Source: Arthrobotrys musiformis (lineage: Eukaryota; Ascomycota; Orbiliomycetes; Orbiliales; Orbiliaceae). From it: a stretch of DNA of 64,000 nucleotides. The stretch is taken from assembly GCA_036971715.1 (NCBI GenBank), contig JAVHJL010000004.1, forward strand, positions 2,232,001-2,296,000, written 5' to 3'. The number at the start of each line of letters is the position of its first letter. The first letter of the stretch is position 1. The notes below the pieces were generated by a model. It ran no database searches. It was not told the DNA's origin and saw only the letters and a list, made by a program, of their open reading frames with translations. Positions 23,296 to 34,216 of the stretch are shown here, piece by piece. Made by a program: the position numbers and the translations under genes.

Positions 23296-23711
23296 CTAGA
23301 AGCTCCCCCTTCTCCTCAATTGCTCCCTCGCGGATATTCCACCGCTACTAGCTCGTGAGTGCTAGATATTACCCATTAGCACATTGCTTCCCCTTGGCCT
23401 TCCATCAGAAACATACCAGCCTAGTCTCCCTTGCAGCGATTCTTTCCAATGGGATAAGTATTACAATGAACAGCAAGCTCAACAGAGCGACGCCCTTGAG
23501 CACCCGTCCCTATGTATATAAAAAAGAAAAAAATAATAAGTCAGATGCTAGTCCAAACAAAACCACAATGATGAATCTATAGAGAACATACGAAAACTCC
23601 ACTCTCCCAGGAAATAATCAGGAACTGAAATGCCCGAGATACAAGTGAAAATCTTGCAGTAATATATCCAGCGACAAAGACAATGAATGTCAGTGTCAGA
23701 GAAGGGTGCAT
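23296..23711 (-). CDS. Small two-helix membrane protein, unknown function
   Basis: A small gene assembled by splicing; I do not recognise a named family. Exons are 23711-23592, 23509-23417 and 23361-23296, with two phase-0 introns of 82 and 55 bp (donors GTATGT, acceptors ATAG and CTAG; the second has a GCTAAT branch site). The product would have 92 residues. It begins MHPSLTLTFIVFVAGYITAR with a membrane helix at about 4-20, has a second helix at about 46-61 (VALLSLLFIVILIPLE), and ends in a basic tail with RRRGSF. If the second intron is kept, the protein stops early at about 74 residues. Its stop is 17 nt before the GPI1 start codon on the same strand, so the transcripts must overlap or be shared. 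It could be an ER or mitochondrial small membrane protein, but no function can be assigned. Confidence 0.6.
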
Positions 23712-24571
23712 CAAAAAATCCGCATTCGGAGTGTGGGGTTTCGAGGTCGAGCGTAAGGTCGAGCGTAAAGCCGTTATGGATGAGCTGCGAAGGTCCTTAT
23801 CGATGCCGAGTAGACCTTATAGCTGGGAAAGTTTGGGGTTTGTAGAAGTGGGTCGCGGGGTACGGAAGAACTGTCGTATGCTACAGGGGCCAGAAGGGAG
23901 GTGGTTCGGGTTCGAATTAATAACGTGATTGTTGGTAATGCCGGTTGAATGTGAGGTATTTGGATTAGATGGAATAGGTATACGGGAGGATAGGTATATA
24001 CAATCGGACACAATTGAGGCGAAAGTTATGACAAGAAGATGGTGACGCTGGCGTTTGGGAAGTCCGAGGGCGTGGATAGGTATCTGGAAAGGTGTTATGA
24101 TTTAGGAGCTCACAAAGTATAAGCCGCGGAAAATTGGGTGTGGTGGATTGCACAGGTGCCTGACGCACGCCAATTAAAATGACGTTGGGGCTCATCCAAT
24201 GACAGTCGCACAAAATACCTTCACATCCATATGATATCTGTAGTACCTACATCGAATAAGTAATGCAATGCATGGTCGGCCTCGGGATTCGAGTAGCTAG
24301 TGGCGCAATGGGCGGATGGACTATTTCGTAGTTTACACTCTACCAACATAGTTCTGTATTGTACAATGAATCTGCATAAAAACCACAGGAACGACGGAAG
24401 GACTGGAAATATGACCCCAAACGCCATACATTAAAACCCCAAGATCTCCAGAACATGCGCAGAACTCGTCTTCCCCCGATATAAGGACTAGATGATGTGG
24501 ATGGTGGACTACACCTCAGGTCAACCTGGCGAAAAGGACCTAGATGAAGAATAGTACCACGGTCGAGTGCT
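23712..24571. other. GAR1 3' flank and promoter of the small membrane-protein gene
   Basis: An 860-bp gap between two minus-strand genes. No additional coding region was recognised. A plus-strand frame at 23683-23928 is antisense to the promoter and has no supporting features. Confidence 0.5.
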
Positions 24572-25525
24572 TTAGAATCGTCCTCTGAAGCCACCTCTTG
24601 CCGGCGCACTTCCTCTACCTCTCGGGATACCACGTCCTCGGCCGCCAGCACCGCCTCTTGGAGCTCCGAATCCACCACGGCCTCCCGGGGCTCCGAAGCC
24701 TCCTCGTGAACCACCTCTTGGAGCTCCCCTACCACGTGCACCACCTCTCGGTGCGCCTCTTCCACCTCGTCCACCAGCGCCACCCCTCTTCGAGACACCC
24801 TTCGGCTTAGAACCTGGTGGTGGCTTCGGCTTAGGCAGGAACCTATCAGGGATTCTTCGTCAGCAAGCGTCCTTGACACGGCCCGTATTTGTTCCCAAGT
24901 CTCGAAAACTTACTTGTCTAACGGTAGTAGCTTGTCGCCTCCGATATAGAACTTATCACCCTTCTTGAACGATGTCGCGACAACTCCCTCCTGTGGTTTT
25001 ATGGTAAAGTAGACCTGGTTGATCGGTCCGAGAACCTCATCGACCTTGCCGACAGCAGACTACATCGAAGTTAGACCGGGGACCTAATAAAGGTTTGGGG
25101 TTATATAAATACCTTGTTCTCCAAGTAGATTGGCGCATTGAAGAAAGGAATCTTCGCATTCGTAGACTCGCACACCATCTCACCCTCAGACGCATGAACG
25201 AAAGTTCCCATCTCTAGATAATAGAAAAAACAATTTAAACATGAGCGATCGCTATCTTCGAGGTGCAATGCAGCAGTTTGTGACGCTAAGGAACGTACCG
25301 AAGACCTGGTCCGGGGGACCGAACGACTGAGGAGCACCACCCCTTCCACCTATCAATTGGCACCCAAAAATCAGCTACCGCACCCTATAATCTCTAAAAT
25401 AACCGTCTATCGAGCCAAATGGTACCTCTGAATCCGCCGCCGCCGCCTCTTCCACCTCCAAATCCACCTCCAAATCCACCTCGACCGCCTCTTGGAGGAC
25501 CACCTCTGCCACCTCTAAAACTCAT
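24572..25525 (-). CDS. GAR1: GAR1, H/ACA snoRNP subunit
   Basis: A nucleolar protein of H/ACA ribonucleoproteins, which pseudouridylate rRNA. Exons are 25525-25426, 25349-25299, 25213-25113, 25059-24914 and 24842-24572, with four introns of 53-85 bp; the spliced protein has 222 residues. It has the classic layout: an N-terminal RGG/GGFGG-rich arm (MSFRGGRGGPPRGGRGGFGG), a central Gar1 beta-barrel (FVHASEGEMVCESTNAKIPF, VGKVDEVLGPINQVYFTIKP, FKKGDKFYIGGDKLLPLDKF) and a C-terminal arm with repeated RGG/RGAPRGG units ending GGFRGRF. The arms are typical arginine-methylation regions. The tiny second exon (51 nt) and all phases are consistent. A longer frame seen by reading straight through the last exon into its 3' flank in another phase is a shadow. 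Confidence 0.95.
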
Positions 25526-26503
25526 GGTCGATATATGTCGGATTTCGTGAGAAAAAAAAAATTAATTCGGAAATATCAAGGATTCGCGATCCAAGCTTGG
25601 CAGATAGCGTCAGCCTGCCGAGTCGTTCCTTTTTACGGTTTTTCGTGTGTTTAGGTAGTACGTAGTGATGGAAGGAAGAAGATTCGCTTTCGTGGTTTTT
25701 TTTTTCTTCAAATCAAAAAAATTTCGTGGAATAAAAATTGGGCAGGGCGCCAAGCAATTTGTAGCGATTAGCGCGGTTAAACCTGCCGCTCATCTCTTCC
25801 CTCTCCAAGCCTGCAACACAACACTCGAAAGATCGACTCGAAGAAGCCTCGACTTCGACTCCCCACCGACGGTTCATCATCGCGAAAACTATTCATCGGG
25901 ATTGCGAGCCCGATTCTTTACCAAACGGCCTGGTTTTAGGCTCAATTGAATTGCTGAATCTATTTCTTGAAAGAGTGTCCCAGGTTTGAAAACCGGTGGA
26001 ATTTCGAAAAGAAAAAATGATCACGTGGTTTTTCGTGGATACATTAGAGGTTGCGATCTATGATGCAGTGCACTTATATATAAGTATATATATGCGTTAC
26101 CTGAGTAAGCTCTGGGTCTAGTACCTCGGCCTCGGCACTCAAATGCGATCCTGTGTATTTACACAACAGGTACGCGACACAGGTGGAAGGTAGCTTCAAG
26201 ACAAGTTTTATTTTTGATAATCTATTCGCATTATACATGCTTTGCTATACAATCTCCGTCGGCTAGTCAAGTAGCTGTTCATATCTATACACTCTCACTC
26301 TCACGGGTTTGAAGAATTAAATTATATACCACCCACAAAGCAAAATATGCGAAATAGACCAAGGCCGCCATGATATATGTCCCCGCCCCTTTAACTTGAC
26401 TTACTCTCCAAAGCTCATCATTGTTGTTTGCTTAAAATGAACGGATAGGTATTTATATAACCCCTTTCTCTCTCCCTCTCTTTTTTAATTTACCTACACT
26501 GCA
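25526..26503. other. GAR1 promoter and CAB2 3' flank
   Basis: Noncoding gap between two minus-strand genes. It contains a poly-T run near 25678-25688 and a TATA-type alternating tract at 26075-26092. No gene was recognised. Confidence 0.55.
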
Positions 26504-27742
26504 CTAGTCAGGCAGGCCTCCGATGGAGGATCGAGTGGCTGCTACAACATGCCATATCAAAGCTCCGTGCCGACGGACTACCTCCGGCACAATCAAAGCT
26601 TCGATCTCTTGGTCGGGTTTCCCTGTGAACTTCCCGCTGCTGTTTGCCTCCTCCTCGGTGTTTTGCGGTAGCCGAAGCCAGGACGTTGATTCTTGGTCTA
26701 CGAATACCACCTCGTACTTTCTGGTTTGCAGCAGATTACCTATCACTAGATGATGGGAATATCGCTTCAAAGCCATATCGCACTTCTTGATTAAAAGTTT
26801 GGGATCTGTCTCCAGCTGTTTTGGTAGTTAGCATCGGAATAGACAAATTATATATCGTTGGTTTATTGGAAAGCATACCTTGAAGGAGACAATCATGCCC
26901 TCCGGAGCCCACGATTCCACGAGTCTCTTCAGGAACTTCGGTACGGGGTCCAAGTCAATGATCAACTTCTTCCCCGATCCCGGGCCGGCTGGATTGACAA
27001 ATTCCATCTCTCCGTCCTTTTCGGCAAACTCGCCACTTTGGATCTTGTGCTCTGCTATCCTTTCCCTGGGGACGAAGAAGTCGCTGACGGCTGCAGCCAA
27101 ATAAAACAGCGCTTTCCCACCTAGCGGCCTCATCTTCATGGCCAGTTCCCTCAGGAGGAACAAATATGACGTTATGGTGGTGAACGGAAGCAAAAGAAGC
27201 AGCTTTTCCCTCTTAGCGTGCTTGTACTTCCTCAGAACCGATATCATCTTGGCGGTATATTCCTCCCTCGCGACGATGGTATTCCTACTGCTTCCATCCG
27301 TGGGTGCTTCTGCCAAAAAGTCCAGGAAACAATTGGTGGAGTGGCTGTAATGCCGACTGTAGGGAAGCAAACTGAACTGGCGGTGCAAGAATATGACGGC
27401 ATAGCCAGCTTCCAGAAAATATTCGGCGCTGGTAGCACCTCTGGTACCGGCAGAAAAGTTGTCGATGAACCTGACGGTCTGGTTTTCTAGCGGGACGGTG
27501 GTACCGCCGGATGTGACGAGGACAACTCGTCGCTGGTGGGAGCAGTGCAGGTTGACGAACTCTTCGGCTATTCGGGAGAATTCTTCGAGTTCCGGGGGCG
27601 GAGGGTTGGTGTCGAAGTAGGTGGTTTCATCTTTTTGGAGGGCGGCGGTGAAGGTTGGGGCGGACCTATCGATGGCGTTTTCGATAGCCGGGGAGCTCTG
27701 GGTCCTGTGGGCGGTATTTATGCTGGAGCCGTCTGCGGACAT
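26504..27742 (-). CDS. CAB2: Phosphopantothenate-cysteine ligase
   Basis: Catalyses the second committed step of coenzyme A synthesis, joining 4'-phosphopantothenate and cysteine. Exons are 27742-26879 and 26815-26504, joined over a 63-bp phase-0 intron (GTATGC donor, GCTAAC branch), giving 391 residues, similar to fungal and animal CoaB-type enzymes. The nucleotide-binding core reads VVLVTSGGTTVPLENQTVRF then IDNFSAGTRG. Further motifs are YFLEAGYAVIFLHR, LFYLAAAVSDFFVP and, near the splice, PEGMIVSFKLETDPKLLIKK. The last exon supplies YSHHLVIGNLL and KYEVVFV. The N-terminal 50 residues are poorly conserved and Ser-rich. The gene is divergent from threonyl-tRNA synthetase, 1.1 kb away. Confidence 0.93.
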
Positions 27743-28848
27743 GGTCGCAAAAAAGAGGGAGGGTTGTGGGATGTGGGGATCCGAGTTGCAATTGGACGTT
27801 GGGGTGATGATGAGATGGCCGATGGAATCTGTATGCCGCGGGTAAGGCAGGGATATATCCTACCTACCTACCTGCCGAGACAGACCTAATAATATAATAT
27901 CGATGACGTCTGGCAGCGAAGAGATGGAAAGATCGCAAGATATCCGTTATATAGGAGAATAGAATATATTTTTGAGGTTGGAGAGAGAGGGAGAGAGAGA
28001 GGGAAAGGGAGGGAATATGATACTAGTGGTTTATCGAAGTTCTAATTGGCTCCATCCTCGTCGCAGCAGCGCCATGTAAGTACTTAAGGAAGTGCACCAC
28101 AATGACTTACAATACGGTGGAAGTGGGAATATAATATAATACGGATAGAGATGAACCGAAGAGAGAGAGGGAGGAAGGGAGAGAGGGAGCTAGAGTTTAT
28201 GTACATATCAGTTAGGGTTTTCCTTTGGCCGGCCGGTCATTCGGTCGGTCGGTCACTCTTCTAGAAGCTGGGCAAATCCGGGCAGGCGGCGGCCTGGACG
28301 AGGCTCCCTCGCAGCTATCAGAATATTAATATATTGTGATGCTGCCCTCCTTCCGCGGTTCCCGACACCCGAAACCACTCGTCCCAACTAGTACCCATCC
28401 TCTCTACCCATCTCAGAGTATCTCTGTGAAAAGGTTGTGTTTGCTTGCCTCTGACCAACCGGACCGGCCTGTTGGGACTGATAACAATTGCGGGGGAACC
28501 GGACCCAAGCGTTGGTCGGTGCTGCAGCCCCACCAAATAAACACACCTTGATTGATACCTGTTCCTTTAGTAGAGACACAGCTGTCTCGCTGCGCCGACA
28601 CTCTGAAAATCAATCCCAGACCAACTGACTCACCTGACCCCAAAAGTATTTATCCTCCCCCCCAGCATCCAGACCTCCATCCACCCATCCCCCCTCGAAC
28701 ACAACCTCCCATTGACCATAGTATCTTTCGTTTTTAGTAGAACACAATTACTTAGTTAACAGGCTGGGGGAACAGGTATCCGCTGGACTGGACTAGACTA
28801 GACAGAAATAAAAATTTAAAAACATAGACAGCTCAACCTCGACCAACA
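27743..28848. promoter_or_regulatory. Divergent promoter region of CAB2 and THS1
   Basis: A 1.1-kb divergent intergenic region. It holds GAGAG-rich purine tracts (27980-28015, 28160-28192), GGCCGG/GGTCGGTCGG repeats near 28225-28255, and a CT/CCCC-rich stretch at 28645-28700 before the THS1 start. One palindromic AAGTACTTA element lies at 28078-28087. No gene was recognised. Confidence 0.55.
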
Positions 28849-31501
28849 ATGGACGCCATCGGTGAGGTCGTCGATAAGGTCAAGGAAGTCACCATTGGTG
28901 GTGAATCTCCTGCTGGACCTTCTGCTCCTGCTGCGAAGCCAAAGGGTGAGAAGAAAGAGAAGCAGAAGAAGGCTGCTGCTCCTTCTGCTCCAGCTGTTCC
29001 ATTGGAGGTAAAGTTTTCTCTTTCTGATATCCCACAGATTATTATTATTATATTTATTTATATTATATTTACCTATTGAGAGGAATATGGAAGAAGAAAG
29101 AGTACGCTAATTCGGCAGATATACAGTTGGACCCTCCTCCAGCATACATTGACCATCGTATACAACTATTCGAAAAGCTCAAGACCGAATACGATGCTGA
29201 ATGCGCTGCCAAACCACGAGAACCAATCACCATCACCATCCTACCGGAAGGCCGTACCGTGGTTGGTGAATCATGGGTTACATCGCCGTTGAAGATTGCC
29301 ATCGAGTCAGGCAAGGGTGTCGCCGATAAAACCGTCATCTCCAAGGTCGACGGTGCTCTCTGGGATCTTCCACGACCCCTAGAGAAGGACTGCACTGTTG
29401 AATTGCTCGACTTTGACAATATCGAGGGTAATAATCCCATACCATATATACCGTTATAACACCACGCCGAATCGATTATTAATATATATTTTTTGAATAA
29501 TTTCAGCCAAGAAGGTCTTCTGGCATTCTAGTGCACACGTCCTCGGTGAAGCCGCAGAGCGACACTTCGGCTGCCATCTTTGCTTGGGACCTCCAACCGA
29601 CGATGGTTTCTTCTACGAGATGGGCATGGCCGAAGAAGGCCAGTGAGTACCCACGTTCGCGACGCAGCATGATTTTATAGGGCAATGCTTACGAGATTTG
29701 CGTATAGGGCCGTCAAGACGGAAGACGTGAAACCCCTCGAGACCATTGCAGGCAAGATCATCAAGGAGAAGCAACCATTCGAACGTCTAGTCGTCTCCAA
29801 GGAGAACCTCCTGGAGATGTTCAAGCACAATAAATTCAAGCAGGTTCTCATCTCCACCAAGATCCCAGACGGTACCAGCTCCACCGTCTACCGATGTGGT
29901 CCATTGATCGATCTTTGCGTCGGACCCCATATCCCCAACACTGGCAGGATAAAGGCTTTTGCTGTCATGAAGGTGAGGATAAGTGGAAACTCCGTTCATA
30001 TACTCACAATGGGATGGTACTAATTGGAGACAACAGCACTCTTCCTGCTACTTCCTCGGTGACGCCGCCAATGAAACCCTTCAGCGTATCTATGGTGTCA
30101 GCTTCCCCGACAAGAAGTTGATGGACGAGCACAAGAAGTACCTCGAGGAAGCCGCGAAGCGAGATCATCGCAAGATCGGAAAAGAGCAGGAACTCTTCTT
30201 CTTCGACCCTATCAGCCCTGGATCAGCTTTCTTCCTCCCGCATGGAACCAGAATATACAACACCCTCATGGCCTTCCTCAGAGAAGAATACTGGAAACGT
30301 GGATACGATGAAGTTATCACTCCCAACATGTACAACTCGAGCCTCTGGAAGACCTCTGGCCATTGGGAAAACTACAAGGACGACATGTTCACATTGGATG
30401 TCGACAAGGAACAATTCGGATTGAAGCCTATGAACTGCCCGGGTCACTGTGTCGTTTTTGGCCACCGCGAGCGAAGTTACCGTGAACTACCATGGAGGAT
30501 GGCTGACTTCGGAGTTCTGCACCGAAACGAAGCATCTGGTGCATTGACTGGTTTGACTAGAGTCAGAAGGTTCCAACAAGACGATACCCACATTTTCTGC
30601 ACCAAGGACCAAGTCAAGGATGAGATCATGGGGTTGTTCGACTTCTTGAAACATATCTACGGAAAACTCGGCTTCACCTTCAAGTTGAACTTGTCCACCA
30701 GGCCGGACAAGTATTTGGGAGAAATCGAGACCTGGAACAAAGCCGAAGACCAGTTGAAGGAGGCATTGGACGCTTTTGCAACGGAAGGTGGTGGCGCATG
30801 GGAGTTGAACCCAGGTGACGGTGCCTTCTATGGCCCCAAGATCGATATCACCATCTCCGACGCCCTTCGCCGTGAATTCCAGTGTGCCACTATCCAGCTC
30901 GACTTCCAGCTTCCGCAAAGATTCAAGCTCCGATACAACACCGGTGCACCATCAACCAAGGACGAGAACGGCAACGATGTCGGCGTCTACGACACCCCGG
31001 TCATGGTCCACCGTGCCATCTATGGCAGCTTCGAGCGATTCACCGCCATTCTCACCGAGCACTTCGCTGGCAAGTGGCCATTCTGGCTCAGCCCCAGGCA
31101 GATCTTGATCTTGCCTGTCACTCCACAGAATAACGACTATGTGATCGAACTGCAAAAGATCTTCCACGACGCTGGGTTCTACGTTGATATTGACATCAGC
31201 GGTAACACCATGAAGAAGAAGATCTTGCAGGCTCAGATGCACCAGTACAACTTTACTTTCGGTACGTAAAACCCACCCCGGTTCTGTGACCTGTAAATTT
31301 TTCGTGGCTAACATTTCCCCTTTTCTTTGAACAGTCGTCGGCGCGGACGAGTGCAAGAACAGATCCGTCAATGCAAGAGATAGAGATAACCAGGAGAGCC
31401 AGAACAGAGGTGCACTTTTACCTGTCGATGATGTGATCAAGCGTTTGAATGCGCTCAAGCAGTCGAGAGAGTTGGATCAGACCAATGCTTTGAGGGTTTA
31501 A
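28849..31501 (+). CDS. THS1: Threonyl-tRNA synthetase, cytosolic
   Basis: Class II synthetase charging tRNA-Thr. Exons are 28849-29007, about 29097-29427, 29507-29642, 29708-29972, 30037-31261 and 31335-31501. Order of parts: a lysine/alanine-rich eukaryotic extension, a TGS domain (PITITILPEG), the editing domain with HSSAHVLGEAAERHFG (HxxxH) and HSSCYFLGDAANET, the class II core (FFLPHGTRIYNTL; MNCPGHC with zinc-binding Cys and His; RVRRFQQDDTHIFC; GGAWELNPGDGAFYGPKID) and the anticodon-binding domain (LSPRQILILPVTPQN to VVGADECKNRSVNARDRDN). No mitochondrial presequence is obvious. The first intron starts at 29008, but its acceptor is ambiguous: phase-0 AGs before 29094, 29097 and 29103 all restore frame, all in a purine-rich setting. 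A reading frame opening at 29076 lies partly inside that intron. Confidence 0.95.
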
Positions 31502-32091
31502 ATGATTTATACACTTTAAAAAAAGCCCTTCTTGTGAAATAGAAAGCTCGGAATTTCATATTACCTTGGCCGCCGTGGTCGATTGTTGTCCACTCTCTCT
31601 CATTGACCGACCCTTGAAGTCGTGTTTATTTTTTACAAAAGACATCCTTGTATTGGTTCTATTTAGTATTGTGACCATCAGGGGAAGGCCTCTAGGGAAA
31701 GTCACGGCTACGAATGAACATCGAAATATACAATATATAGGTATAGAAGCAGTCTCACCGATTTCTATTAATACAACTCCCCAAATGCAGAGTAACAAAT
31801 TAAGTGATCACGCAGAAAGAAAAAGAAAAGAAAAGAAAAGAACAGGCGCTTCTATATACACGGAAGTCAAAGCACCGCACTGGATTCCCGTCCTGTAAAT
31901 GATTGCCAATCAATCGAAATAAAAAACAAAGATGGATGCAATGTATACAAAGCACTGACGCCAATAAACCCCGTTTTCGGAAGAACCCCAACCAGTCGTT
32001 TGTCCCCTTCCTGGCTTTCTTACTCTGGAGGGAAAGACATGAACGCTGCACAAGAGAGAATACAAAGTGGTTATGGTGGCTCGGATGGTGC
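31502..32091. other. Convergent 3' flanks of THS1 and the J-protein
   Basis: Noncoding 590-bp gap. Both UTRs should lie here. Plus-strand frames running across into the J-protein gene are antisense shadows. Confidence 0.6.
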
Positions 32092-33789
32092 TTAACCATG
32101 GTGGAACTGGAACTTGAAACCACCGCCGCCACCGCCGCCTGGGAAACCGTGGCCGCCACCGGGGAAGAAGAATGGCGGTGGGCCGCCGAAACCACCACCA
32201 CCGAATGGGCCACCTTGTTGGAAGGGGTGCCCCTGGTTTTGCTCGTTTGGATCGTCGCCGCTGTATAAATGTTAGTCTTAGTCGTTTTAAAGGGTGCTAT
32301 CATTTTTAATACGTACTTGTCAAATCTGGCTCGTAGTTCGTCATCTCTGAGTACTTCATAAGCCTCGTTAATCGCTTCCATCTTCCTCTCCGCCTGGTCC
32401 TTTGTCAAACCGCTCAGCTTCAGCTTATCAGGATGGTACTGTCTGACCATCTTGTTGTACTGTGTCTTGATCTGCCTTGATGTAGCATCACGCTCCACGC
32501 CGAGAATCTTATAGTAGTCCTTCGACTTCGATCTCTTGAGAAGGACGTGTGCGTTCTGGAGTTGCTCGTGGACCTTTTGATTTTGGCCGTCCAATTCTTT
32601 GGCGTGGCTCAGCTCCCTGATAGCTTCCTCGAACAATTCCTCGTCTATAAGTCGCTTGGCTTTGTTAAGGATAGCTGGGATGGAGTTGGGGTTGAGCTGT
32701 AGAGTTTCCTCGCAATAAGGCCGTGCCTTCTTATCGTTGTTTCCGTCGCTATAAATTTCGCAGACGAGCTCGACGAGGCTGAGGATAAGATCGTTCGGAC
32801 TGTTGTCGTTCAGAAGACCTTCTTCCCTGAGGGCCTTGATGTCATCTCTGATTTCGGAAAGCATGCCGGGTTCGTCAGGAGTCCCAATGATCATCTTGGC
32901 TGCTCCGATGAATTGACGTTTGCCGCGCATTTCAATTGCCTTGTTCAAAGACTTGTTGTAAGATTTGAACCGACGGAAGGGTTTCTTGCATGGCTTTGAT
33001 TCTGGGTCGAAGTGTAGGCATTTACGGATCTGGGTCATGGCTCGGTCGAAGTCGTTGAGGGAGTAGTAAAAGAGGTTCGCGATGTGGATGTGAGGTTCGG
33101 TCAGTGCGGTGGAAAGGGTGGAGATGTGTCCCAGGTCGCCAATGGCTAGAATGGTTGTGTTAGCAGGTGAACCCAGAACTGACAAGTGATCCTGATCAAG
33201 ACCTACCTTCTCGGACTTCACCCTTTGCAAGCCTACACTTGTATCGGACTTCTCTCAGCGAAAGGATTCCAGGCGAGAACGAAATGGCTTCGGTAGCTGC
33301 TTCCGTGCAGGCATGGTAGTCTTGCTTCTGGTAAGCAAAGTGGGCAGACTTGACAAAGGACTCCGCCTTGTCAACGTCAGCCAATTCCTGTGGCCGGTTA
33401 CAAGACTTGAAATCGGTCCTAGCCCCGGCCCAATCTCCAGCCCTCAGCTTCATCTTCGCGCGCTGCAGGAGGGCAGCCTCGAAGTCCGGCTTCATCTCCA
33501 AAACCCGATTGAAGTCATCGGCGGCTTGAGCTGTCCGACCGAGCGAGAGATACGCCGTGCCTCGTTTGAAGATAGTAAGGTAGTTGGAAGGCTCCCGCTC
33601 GATAGCGGCATCGAAGAACTGCAAGGCATCGTTCGATTGACCCTTTGCGAGCAGAACGTTGGCGGAATCGACGAGCGACTTGACAGGGACGTCCTTGGGA
33701 ACATCGACGGCAGCTGCAGGGATAGAGAGCGAGAGCATGCAGACAAAAGCCGCAGCCAGGTAAGTGCGCTTCGACTGTACCAGGCGCAT
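32092..33789 (-). CDS. DNAJC3/P58IPK-like ER-lumenal J-domain co-chaperone
   Basis: A TPR plus J-domain protein that presents unfolded chains to the ER Hsp70 BiP. Exons are 33789-33207, 33145-32317 and 32260-32092, with introns of 61 and 56 bp; the protein has 526 residues. The start chosen at 33789 gives a signal peptide (about residues 7-27, AAAFVCMLSLSIPAAAV); a frame open 125 codons further upstream lacks such a feature and crosses the shared promoter. Several TPR units follow, such as ALQFFDAAIEREPSNYLTIF and AADDFNRVLEMKPDFEAALL. The J domain reads DYYKILGVERDAT, contains the HPD motif in RQYHPDKLKL, and ends RARFDNGDDP after splicing. The tail is Gly/Phe-rich. No HDEL/KDEL signal is present at the C-terminus (FKFQFHHG). 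It is divergent from HAUS1. Confidence 0.93.
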
Positions 33790-34216
33790 ATTTACGGATG
33801 GCCGGTGGCAGGAAGTATGGGGTGTTTGTTCTGGGGATGCCGATGTCGATGTCGATGTCGATGGTTCGATGGTTTGTGGACGGTCAGCTCGAGGAAGTGG
33901 CCAGTTTATACATATCGAAAGGCGGGTTGTGGCCAAGTTGCAATTAGCTCGCCTGCGATTTGGTTCCTGGCCTGGCCCGGCCTGACTAGCCCGAATCAGC
34001 GCACCGCAACTGGGCCAGGGCAGGGCAGAACATGGCTTGGAACGGTACGGCTGCCGGATTGACAACCTTAACTTATTCTTAGCTCCACGTCGTTTTGGCT
34101 GCATCGAGGGAGGTATCGCCAGCCTCGTACATGTACATGCATATGCCCATCGGTCGCGACACAAGGGTTTAAGTTGGCATCCTGTTTATAGCCAGGTCTT
34201 AGGGAAGTGCCGGACG
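33790..34216. promoter_or_regulatory. Compact bidirectional promoter, DNAJC3-like / HAUS1
   Basis: Only 427 bp separate the two divergent start codons, so the promoters must overlap. A GATGTC hexamer repeat (33838-33862) sits near the J-protein side. No specific factor site was assigned. Confidence 0.6.
33838..33862. repeat. GATGTC hexamer repeat
   Basis: About four tandem GATGTC units in the J-protein leader. Confidence 0.8.

Noticed and set aside
24340..24879. 179-codon minus-strand frame overlapping GAR1
   Set aside because: It is GAR1's last exon read in another phase; the RGG frame with a proper stop and splice phase is the real one.
31903..32268. 121-codon plus-strand frame
   Set aside because: Antisense shadow of the Gly/Phe-rich C-terminal exon of the J-domain gene.
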